This document shows, in pieces, positions 1 to 4,751 of a stretch of 5,214 bases of DNA. The position numbers and the translations under genes were made by a program. Each line of letters opens with the position of its first letter. Positions within the stretch are counted from its first letter, which is position 1. The stretch comes from Natronohydrobacter sp. (GTDB taxonomy: Bacteria; Pseudomonadota; Alphaproteobacteria; Rhodobacterales; Rhodobacteraceae): contig SKSL01000062.1 of the NCBI GenBank assembly GCA_007123015.1, positions 1 through 5,214 of the forward strand, given 5' to 3'. The notes under the pieces are model-generated. The model was not told where the DNA came from. It worked only from the letters and a program-made list of their open reading frames with translations, and did not search any database.

Positions 1-1
1 C

Positions 2-82
2 CCCGGAGCATGCAGGATGGCCATCTGCGGCGAATTGAATCCCCTGACCTCGCGCGCGTGGTTTGGTATCGCGGTGCCATGA
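2..82 (+). CDS. possible C-terminal tail of an upstream gene (partial)
   Basis: This frame is open from the window edge to a TGA at 80-82 and encodes 26 residues ending in ...TSRAWFGIAVP. Its stop overlaps the ATG at 79-81 as ATGA, the classic arrangement of translationally coupled genes. I do not recognise the peptide and its frame could be open by chance over so short a span. The only support is the ATGA junction and the lack of any Shine-Dalgarno sequence for the downstream ATG, which would fit coupling. Most of any such gene lies outside the window. Confidence 0.18.
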   Translation, partial: PGACRMAICGELNPLTSRAWFGIAVP

Positions 83-364
83 AGGAAGTTGACATCGCAA
101 GGCGTATCGAAGCCTTTGATGCCGCCAATGTCGGCGGCATGGGCTATTGCACGGACAAGGGGGGCGTTCCACCTCTATCTCCTCGACACCGAGGCGACAA
201 TCGCCCGGCTGAAACCTGTCGGAAAAGGCGATAAGGTCAGGCCCGGCTATTGGTCACCCAGACGCAGATGGGAAGATATAGGCGACATGAGCGGCGTCAT
301 CCTCCCGCTCGGTGAAGCCCTCGAATTCATCGCAAATGAAGGCGTCATCTCGACCTGGACTTGA
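79..364 (+). pseudogene. frameshifted small protein, DUF3024-like
   Basis: Two overlapping frames read as halves of one small protein of about 94 residues. The first half starts at ATG 79 (MKEVDIARRIEAFDAANVGG...) and loses sense after a run of six G at 159-164. Dropping one G joins it to the second frame, which continues ...GAFHLYLLDTEATIARLK... to TGA at 362-364. The layout (N-terminal helix, strand pair, IARLK, GYW, RWEDIG, PLGEALEFI, final TW) resembles DUF3024 proteins (V-A-x-F, L-Y-W, W-x-x-Y, helix, terminal FxG). That match is from memory of the family pattern and is weak. Function is unknown. It may be a true pseudogene, a phase-variable homopolymer, or a sequencing error in the G run. 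No Shine-Dalgarno precedes ATG 79; coupling to an upstream gene through ATGA is possible. Confidence 0.5.
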
Positions 365-412
365 CCAAAATGTACAAAGTAGAGCTTAGAAAGTGACCCA
401 TCCGGGTCTGAC

Positions 413-431
413 CGCAGCGCCATGCGCTGCG
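413..431. repeat. 8-bp perfect hairpin
   Basis: CGCAGCGC at 413-420 is the exact reverse complement of GCGCTGCG at 424-431, with a CAT loop. No T-rich tract follows on either strand, so it is not a standard intrinsic terminator. It lies about 50 bp after the end of the decayed gene and could stabilise or end its transcript, or be incidental in GC-rich DNA. Confidence 0.3.
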
Positions 432-521
432 CAGGCGCGGCGATCTGCCTGGAAGAAGCGCCGTACCCGGTCATGGCAATCCGCAGTTCAGTTCAACAGA
501 TTGACTTTCGGATTACGCAAG

Positions 522-556
522 TTGGTCAGGTACGACCAAGACCCCCATAGTTGGTC
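522..556. promoter_or_regulatory. TTGGTC operator-like cluster
   Basis: TTGGTC at 522-527 is mirrored by GACCAA at 534-539, giving a perfect 6-bp inverted repeat with a 6-bp centre. A third copy, TTGGTC followed by AAATT, lies at 551-556, 29 bp from the first. Half-sites of the TGGTC/GACCA type are typical of GntR-family (FadR/FCD subgroup) operators, although those usually have a shorter centre. No gene starts downstream on the plus strand and the nearest minus-strand gene only ends here, so any operator has lost its target or acts at a distance. The call rests only on sequence symmetry. Confidence 0.28.
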
Positions 557-632
557 AAATTAGCGCGCTCGATGGGCCTAATGCCCCAAACTGAAGGGTT
601 GCCGTTCCGAACTGGGATCACGATCGCCACAT

Positions 633-658
633 CAGGCAGAGATCGAGGACGCTGCCTG
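633..658 (-). terminator. stem-loop just past the fau stop
   Basis: CAGGCAG at 633-639 pairs with CTGCCTG at 652-658 around a 12-nt loop. On the minus strand it begins 4 nt after the fau stop codon, the right place for the operon's 3' end. No U-tract follows, so it is at best a non-canonical terminator or a 3' stabilising hairpin. Confidence 0.3.
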
Positions 659-661
659 TCC

Positions 662-1273
662 TCAGTTATGCCGATACGGCGCATCAGGTCGGATGATGCG
701 TGTCGGCGTGATAATCAGATCCAGCTGCTGGTCCGTCGCCTCGATTGGAACCTGATCCACTTCCTGCACGTCATATCCGAAACCGATGGCCAAGACGCGT
801 CCACTGGCGCGCAGCTGCTCGAGCGTCCGGTCATAAAACCCCCCACCGTAGCCTAGCCGGAACCCGTGTCTGTCGAAGGCCACCAAGGGGACAATCAGGG
901 CCTGTGGCACCAAAAGCGCTGGTTGCGCCGGGATCAGTGTTTTGAAGGCCCCCTCCACCATGGCGCATCCGGGGTGCCATTGATGAAATTCCAGCGCTTC
1001 CCCTTTGGCCCGGACCACTGGCAAGGCCACTGGGCCAGGGTGCAGAGTCATAGCCACGAGCGGGTCAAGTTCCCCTCTGATTGGAATATACCCAGACAGA
1101 ACTGTTTGCGTCAGTTCAGCCCCGAACACCTTGCGCAACAGTTCTGAAAGCTTCGTACAGGTTTTCTTGGACGCGTCGGCGTTCTGACTTGCTGCCTGAC
1201 GCCGCTCGAGCAGATCACGGCGCAACTGCGCTTTGCATTGCGCCAGCGCGGCAGGCATGTCCTGATTGCTCAT
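662..1273 (-). CDS. fau: 5-formyltetrahydrofolate cyclo-ligase
   Basis: This enzyme (methenyl-THF synthetase, YgfA/MTHFS family) uses ATP to convert 5-formyl-THF to 5,10-methenyl-THF in the cytoplasm, returning a dead-end folate to the one-carbon pool. The 203-residue length is normal for the family. Visible family signatures are the basic N-terminal helix K-x-x-LR near residues 14-25, GYIPIRGELDP at 61-71 (the E-x-DP substrate segment), and the C-terminal phosphate-binding stretch at about 126-151 with VPLVAFDRHGFRLG followed by GYGGGFYDRTL. The ATG start is supported by AAGGAT on the minus strand at 1288-1283, ten bases upstream. It is the last gene of the minus-strand run from yicC, 65 bp after the small membrane gene. 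A promoter of its own in that gap cannot be excluded, though I see no clear -35/-10. A stem-loop follows its stop. Identification is firm. Confidence 0.95.
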   Translation of the reverse strand: MSNQDMPAALAQCKAQLRRDLLERRQAASQNADASKKTCTKLSELLRKVFGAELTQTVLSGYIPIRGELDPLVAMTLHPGPVALPVVRAKGEALEFHQWHPGCAMVEGAFKTLIPAQPALLVPQALIVPLVAFDRHGFRLGYGGGFYDRTLEQLRASGRVLAIGFGYDVQEVDQVPIEATDQQLDLIITPTRIIRPDAPYRHN

Positions 1274-1338
1274 GATGATGCTATCCTTATGCCGTTTTCA
1301 GGCAGAATGGGATAACAGCGCCAAGCATTCCAGTCGTT

Positions 1339-1578
1339 TCACGGCGAGTCGCGCGCTGCCAGCGACGAGAGCGCGGCCAAGGCTGGTCTGAAATAAGCAA
1401 AAATCGTCAATGAGAAAACCAGCGCAACGGCGCCAAACAGGCTATAGGCAACGGCCGCGATCCAGATGTTGCCGCTTGCCATCAGGGCGAAAGCGGCGGC
1501 GAGACATCCGCAAAGGATGGCGAGAAGAAAACTGGCGAGATGCATCAATGGACCTGAGTGATTCAAATTTTCACTCAT
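1339..1578 (-). CDS. small two-helix membrane protein, unknown function
   Basis: I do not recognise a named family. The 79-residue product has a short polar N-terminus, two strongly hydrophobic segments at about residues 13-34 (with C23-G-C25) and 38-62, and a short tail after FRP at 63-65, so it is predicted to be an inner-membrane hairpin. There is no cleavable signal-peptide pattern. The ATG at 1578 has only a poor ribosome binding site. An alternative ATG at residue 12 (position 1545) has AGG seven bases upstream and would give 68 residues, keeping both helices, so that start may be the true one. The gene begins 29 bp after the gmk stop with no terminator between, and fau follows 65 bp later, so it probably belongs to the same transcript. 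Its sequence gives no direct link to nucleotide or folate metabolism. Confidence 0.72.
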   Translation of the reverse strand: MSENLNHSGPLMHLASFLLAILCGCLAAAFALMASGNIWIAAVAYSLFGAVALVFSLTIFAYFRPALAALSSLAARDSP

Positions 1579-1607
1579 CAGTTAAACCGAAAAATGCAAA
1601 GGACAGG

Positions 1608-2267
1608 TTAAGAAATATCCCTTTTTCTCTGCTCTCGCGCCGAAAATTCCTGATTCAGACCCCGGACGAAATCCGAAAGCGCCGTCTGGCGGTCGCGCCG
1701 CAGCCGTTCTGCGGCGATAATTCCGCGCAGCGCAGCATCGGTGTGGTCCAGATCATCGTTGATCAGCACGTAATCATATTCGGCCCAATGGCTGATTTCA
1801 TCTCGGGATTTCTGCATCCGCCCTGCAATCACATCGTCACTGTCCTGCCCACGCCCGCGCAAACGCGCATCCAGCGCCGCGATCGAGGGGGGCAGGACGA
1901 AGATCGACACGACATCCTTGCCCAATGACGAATTGCGCACCTGCTGACCACCTTGCCAGTCAATATCGAACAGCATGTCGCGCCCCTCGCGCAGGGCCGT
2001 CTCGACAGGGGCCCTGGGCGAACCGTAGAAATTCCCAAACACCTCGGCATGTTCGAGCATGTCCCCTGTTGCGATCATATCCTCGAAATCGGCGCGCGAC
2101 CGGAAATAATATTCCCGGCCATCCACTTCGCCTGCACGCGGCGCGCGGGTCGTGGCCGAGACCGAAAAGCGGATCGTCGGGTCCCAGTCCATCAAGCGCC
2201 GCGCCAAGGTCGATTTCCCCGCCCCAGAGGGCGATGACAGGATGATCAGCAAACCGCGCCGCGTCAT
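1608..2267 (-). CDS. gmk: guanylate kinase
   Basis: Guanylate kinase transfers phosphate from ATP to GMP, giving GDP in the cytoplasm; the step is essential for GTP, dGTP and second-messenger pools. The 219-residue product carries the whole signature set: P-loop SSPSGAGKST at 11-20; the GMP-binding segment at 35-55 with S35, R41, R44, G46-E47 and Y53; E72; GNFYGSP at 78-84; and FDIDWQGGQQ at 100-109. The frame stays open for 20 more codons upstream, but these overlap the end of yicC. ATG 2267 is chosen because MTRRGLLIILSSPSGAGKS is the normal N-terminus and GGAG lies seven bases before it. The start is 4 bp after the yicC stop, so translation is likely coupled. The C-terminus (residues ~200-219, rich in R, E and K) is a charged tail typical of the family. 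Identification is secure. Confidence 0.97.
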   Translation of the reverse strand: MTRRGLLIILSSPSGAGKSTLARRLMDWDPTIRFSVSATTRAPRAGEVDGREYYFRSRADFEDMIATGDMLEHAEVFGNFYGSPRAPVETALREGRDMLFDIDWQGGQQVRNSSLGKDVVSIFVLPPSIAALDARLRGRGQDSDDVIAGRMQKSRDEISHWAEYDYVLINDDLDHTDAALRGIIAAERLRRDRQTALSDFVRGLNQEFSAREQRKRDIS

Positions 2268-2271
2268 AGGC

Positions 2272-3174
2272 TTACTCCACGTTTTGAACCTGTTCGCGCA
2301 TCTGGTCGATGACAGTCTTGAGGTCAAGCCCGATCCGGGTCATGTCAAGATGCTGCGCCTTGGAACACAGGGTATTGGCCTCGCGGTTGAATTCCTGTGT
2401 CAGGAAGTCCAGTTTGCGCCCAACCGGACCACGGCCCACCAAAAGCGCGCGACCAGAGGCGCAATGCGCCTCCAGCCGGTCAAGTTCTTCTGTCAGATCC
2501 GTCTTGACTGCCATCAGGGCCAATTCCTGCGCGACGCGCTCTGGATCGGCCCGCCCTGCATCCTGCACCTGCGCGAGTGCACGCTGAAAATGTGCGCGCA
2601 ACTCGGCGCTGCGATCTTGCAGCAGCGCCCGCGCCTGGGCGGTCAGATCAGCGATCTGATCAAGCTGCGCGGCCAGAAACACGGCCAAAGCAGCCCCTTC
2701 ATTGGCGCGCGCCTGCGCGAAAGCGTCCAGCAGGCGGTCGAAATCGGTGCTCAGCGCTGTCAACACAGTGTCCGTGGGCAGTGCGGCAAGATCGGGCCCG
2801 TGCTGTACCACCCCGCGCCAGCCCAGCAGATCCAGCGCTGTGGGCGCGCGCAATTCAACGCCCGCAGCCTCGGCCTGCGATTGCACCAGTTTGAGCGCGG
2901 CCAGCGCGTCACTCAGGGCCTGCGCATCAACACCAAGGGCGGCATCGGCGCGGGTGATACGCAAACGTAAACTCACACTCACATTGCCGCGTGACAGATG
3001 TGCCGCCAGCTTGTCCCGCAACAGCTTTTCAAGCGCACCCAGCCCTTCGGGCAGGCGAAACCGGATATCCAGACCGCGCCCGTTCACAGCGCGCATTTCC
3101 CATTCCCAGTCAAGGAGCGCTGCCTCAATGGCCGCAGTCCCTGCATGGCTGGCATAGCCTGTCATCGAATACAT
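2272..3174 (-). CDS. yicC: YicC/YloC family endoribonuclease
   Basis: The 300-residue product has the family's two parts. The N-terminal YicC-like domain begins with the hallmark MxSMTGYA (here MYSMTGYASHAG) and includes the conserved E-x-R-A-V-N-x-R segment at 26-33 followed by LDIRFRLPE. The C-terminal DUF1732 domain ends with the strongly conserved GRKLDFLTQEFNREANTL, a short CSKAQ segment and a final DLKTVIDQMREQVQNVE. Members are known as endoribonucleases; in E. coli YicC has been linked to small-RNA turnover. The middle (about 150-235) is a long Ala/Leu/Gln/Arg-rich region likely to form helices or coiled coil. Start ATG 3174 has AAGGG about six bases upstream; length and N-terminus fit the family. 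It is the first gene of the minus-strand run, and its promoter must lie in the 3175-3371 gap. The yicC-gmk order is common in proteobacteria, so the family call is firm; the exact RNA target is not knowable from sequence. Confidence 0.95.
   Translation of the reverse strand: MYSMTGYASHAGTAAIEAALLDWEWEMRAVNGRGLDIRFRLPEGLGALEKLLRDKLAAHLSRGNVSVSLRLRITRADAALGVDAQALSDALAALKLVQSQAEAAGVELRAPTALDLLGWRGVVQHGPDLAALPTDTVLTALSTDFDRLLDAFAQARANEGAALAVFLAAQLDQIADLTAQARALLQDRSAELRAHFQRALAQVQDAGRADPERVAQELALMAVKTDLTEELDRLEAHCASGRALLVGRGPVGRKLDFLTQEFNREANTLCSKAQHLDMTRIGLDLKTVIDQMREQVQNVE
2275..2278 (-). promoter_or_regulatory. gmk ribosome binding site inside the yicC 3' end
   Basis: GGAG on the minus strand forms part of the last two yicC codons (GTG GAG, Val-Glu). 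It is followed by the TAA stop and four bases before the gmk ATG, a seven-base spacer. It decides the gmk start over the longer open frame and implies that ribosomes finishing yicC can reinitiate on gmk. Confidence 0.7.
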
Positions 3175-3208
3175 ATGCGGCCCTTCTGCTGCGACGCTGT
3201 CATCTGCC

Positions 3209-3236
3209 CTTGTTTAACCAAATTCACAAAAACAAG
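3209..3236. repeat. inverted repeat in the divergent promoter region
   Basis: CTTGTTT at 3209-3215 is the exact reverse complement of AAACAAG at 3230-3236, with a 14-base AT-rich loop. Outer CTGC and GCAG extend it imperfectly. It sits 35-62 bp upstream of the yicC start, so it may be an operator or part of the yicC promoter; on RNA it could form a hairpin in the 5' leader. No known regulator consensus was recognised. Confidence 0.35.
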
Positions 3237-3261
3237 CAGAAATCGAGCACAATTCGAGCTA

Positions 3262-3276
3262 TTAACATCTCATTAA
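3262..3276. promoter_or_regulatory. CtrA-type binding site TTAA-N7-TTAA
   Basis: TTAA at 3262-3265 and TTAA at 3273-3276 are separated by exactly seven bases (CATCTCA), matching the full consensus of the alphaproteobacterial response regulator CtrA. It lies about 95-110 bp upstream of the PAS gene and 87-102 bp upstream of yicC. A related half-site (TTTAACC) is at 3213-3219. Without mapped transcription starts the direction of control is unknown. The site is in an AT-rich patch, which raises the chance of a fortuitous match. Confidence 0.45.
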
Positions 3277-3359
3277 GGCCGCTTGCGACATGTTTCGAGA
3301 ATCTCTGCATGCGAGCGGTGGGGGCAGTGATCAGTGGCGATAGGCTGCTACAGACAGAG

Positions 3360-3364
3360 AAGGA
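3360..3364 (+). promoter_or_regulatory. ribosome binding site for the PAS gene
   Basis: AAGGA with a seven-base A-rich spacer precedes ATG 3372. The reading frame is open for a further 127 codons upstream, but those run antisense through yicC and the intergenic region, so this site fixes the true start. Confidence 0.75.
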
Positions 3365-3371
3365 AAAAACT

Positions 3372-3956
3372 ATGTCCGACCATGGCTTTATTGCGGGTAA
3401 GACCGCGCTTCATGCGGCACTGGGCCATTCGGCGGTCTCGCAGGTTTGTGCATATTGGGCGTCGTTGCGCGCAGAGGGCAGGTTGCCGCGTCGCAGCGCG
3501 ATCAATCCCGGTGCCTTCGGCGCAGCCTTGCCCTATGTGTTCCTGACAGAACTGGTCACACCGCGCGTGGCGCGCCTGCGTATCTGCGGCCATAGGGTCG
3601 AGGATTTGATGGGCATGGACATGCGCGGGATGCCGCTGAGCGCTCTGTTCGCGGGCAAAGCCACTACAGCTATCACCGAAGCCATCGAGCAAACCGGGCT
3701 GGGCGCGCGTGTCATGCTATCACTGGAAAGCGTCGGGGATGTCCCGCAGCACAGCTTGCGGGCGACACTGGCGCTGCTGCCGCTGACAGATGACACAGGC
3801 CAGATCACCCGAATTCTTGGGGTGTTTGACCTGCAGGGCGAGATCGGGCGCACGCCGCGCCGGTTCACACTGGCCGAACCTGTGGTCGAGACCCCGGCTG
3901 CGCCGCTGCCCAAACCGCGCCCGGTTCTGCGGGTCATCCGTGGGGGGCGGGCCTGA
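3372..3956 (+). CDS. stand-alone PAS-domain protein (PAS_5 type)
   Basis: The 194-residue product resembles the PAS_5 family of single-domain proteins abundant in alphaproteobacteria. Visible marks are YWASLRAEGRLPRRSAINP at about 28-46, the stretch A-LPYVFLTELV at 52-62, RLRICG at 68-73, and MGMDMRGMPLSALF at 80-93, followed by a core ending near ITRILGVFDLQGE. The tail after about 160 is Pro/Arg-rich (PAAPLPKPRPVLR) and probably disordered. No kinase, cyclase, DNA-binding or membrane segment is present, so any signal must pass through a partner protein; ligand and partner are unknown. Start ATG 3372 has a strong AAGGA site. The gene is divergent from yicC behind the CtrA-like box and is followed 69 bp later by hisA, possibly in one transcript. 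The domain call is good; the role is open. Confidence 0.85.
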   Translation: MSDHGFIAGKTALHAALGHSAVSQVCAYWASLRAEGRLPRRSAINPGAFGAALPYVFLTELVTPRVARLRICGHRVEDLMGMDMRGMPLSALFAGKATTAITEAIEQTGLGARVMLSLESVGDVPQHSLRATLALLPLTDDTGQITRILGVFDLQGEIGRTPRRFTLAEPVVETPAAPLPKPRPVLRVIRGGRA

Positions 3957-4025
3957 TTTCCAGGGTTTTCCTGCCCGTCGCAGCGGGATAGAAGGCGCGA
4001 AACGCTTCTCGGGAAAGGCCGCGCC

Positions 4026-4751
4026 ATGATCCTCTATCCTGCCATCGACCTGAAAGACGGCCAATGCGTGCGGCTTTACAAGGGCGAGATGGATCAGGCG
4101 ACCGTCTTCAATGACAGCCCTGCCGATCAGGCCCGCGCTTTTGCGGCGCAAGGCGCCGAGTGGCTGCATCTGGTCGATCTGAATGGCGCTTTCGCAGGTG
4201 CCCCGGTCAATGCGCAAGCGGTCGAGGCCATCCTGGCTGCGGTCACGATCCCTTGCCAGCTGGGCGGCGGTATCCGCGACATGGCCACGATCGAGGGCTG
4301 GTTGTCGCGTGGTCTGGCGCGCGTGATCCTTGGAACTGTCGCGGTCGAAAACCCCGATCTGGTCCGGCAGGCGGCACGCGCTTTCCCCGGACAGGTGGCC
4401 GTCGGGATTGATGCGCGCGAAGGGCGCGTGGCGACCAAGGGCTGGGCAGAAGAAACCGATGTGCTGGTCACCGATCTTGCGCGCCAGTTCGAAGATGCGG
4501 GCGTCGCGGCCATCATTTACACGGATATCAACCGCGACGGGGCGATGCAGGGGCCGAATGTGCAGGCGACTGCCGATCTGGCGCGCGCTGTTGCGATCCC
4601 GGTCATCGCCTCGGGGGGCGTGTCGCGGCTGGACGATCTGATCGCGCTGCGTGACTGCGGGGCGGCGCTGGATGGGGCGATCTCGGGGCGCGCGCTTTAT
4701 GACGGCAAACTCGATCTGGCCCAAGCGATGGCCGCGCTCAGGGCGCGCTGA
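4026..4751 (+). CDS. hisA: ProFAR isomerase HisA
   Basis: HisA (1-(5-phosphoribosyl)-5-[(5-phosphoribosylamino)methylideneamino]imidazole-4-carboxamide isomerase) performs the Amadori rearrangement that is the fourth step of histidine synthesis, in the cytoplasm. The 241-residue (beta-alpha)8 barrel is of normal length. The first strand PAIDLKDGQCVRL carries the catalytic Asp8; HLVDLNGA at 48-55, QLGGGIRD at 78-85 and ILGTVAVENP at 101-110 are typical; VGIDAREGRV near 126-135 carries the second catalytic Asp; YTDINRDGAMQGPN at about 165-178 and IASGGVS at 195-201 form the phosphate-binding half. Start ATG 4026 has AAAGG at 4014-4018, seven bases upstream. The next gene is convergent, so hisF and hisE are not adjacent downstream, unlike the compact his clusters of many relatives. 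The hisA stop lies inside the neighbour's last codons. Identification is secure. Confidence 0.97.
   Translation: MILYPAIDLKDGQCVRLYKGEMDQATVFNDSPADQARAFAAQGAEWLHLVDLNGAFAGAPVNAQAVEAILAAVTIPCQLGGGIRDMATIEGWLSRGLARVILGTVAVENPDLVRQAARAFPGQVAVGIDAREGRVATKGWAEETDVLVTDLARQFEDAGVAAIIYTDINRDGAMQGPNVQATADLARAVAIPVIASGGVSRLDDLIALRDCGAALDGAISGRALYDGKLDLAQAMAALRAR

Larger units (their letters stand above)
365..661. other. gene-free stretch between the decayed gene and fau
   Basis: No open frame here has a plausible start, ribosome binding site and protein-like composition on either strand. Short frames at 247-474 (minus) and from 551 (plus) are low-complexity or run antisense to known genes. The stretch does hold a short perfect hairpin (413-431), a cluster of TTGGTC half-sites (522-556) and a stem-loop next to the fau stop (633-658). 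Its composition is more mixed than the flanking genes, so it could be the remains of a deleted gene or the regulatory region of one, but no transposase or terminal repeat is recognisable. Confidence 0.5.

Noticed and set aside
365..410. Possible insertion-sequence end, suggested by GACCAAAATGTACAAAG and the small GACCC/GGGTC repeat.
   Set aside because: No matching terminal repeat, target duplication or transposase fragment was found in the window.
501..536. Possible sigma-70 promoter with TTGACT at 501-506.
   Set aside because: No acceptable -10 element occurs at 16-18 bp spacing and no gene follows on that strand.
1274..1338. Possible 6S RNA gene upstream of fau.
   Set aside because: 6S RNA often sits beside this gene in proteobacteria, but the 65-bp gap is far too short for it and shows no long paired arms.
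1410..1928. A 172-codon plus-strand open frame over the small membrane gene and gmk.
   Set aside because: Its sequence is an antisense shadow of gmk and the membrane gene, with a basic, low-sense composition and no start signals.
2268..2327. Extended gmk start at 2327.
   Set aside because: The extra 20 codons overlap yicC, do not resemble guanylate kinase N-termini, and the GGAG site points to ATG 2267.
2152..2970. A 272-codon plus-strand open frame across gmk and yicC.
   Set aside because: It runs antisense to two secure genes, has no ribosome binding site and gives a Gln/Arg/Cys-rich product without recognisable motifs.
2991..3371. N-terminal extension of the PAS gene to 2991.
   Set aside because: The extension is antisense to yicC and covers the promoter region; a strong AAGGA site precedes ATG 3372.
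3720..4724. A 334-codon open frame on the minus strand antisense to the PAS gene and hisA.
   Set aside because: It is the longest open frame in the window but is Arg/Asp/Pro-rich with no family pattern, and hisA on the other strand is unmistakable. Long antisense frames are common in GC-rich DNA.
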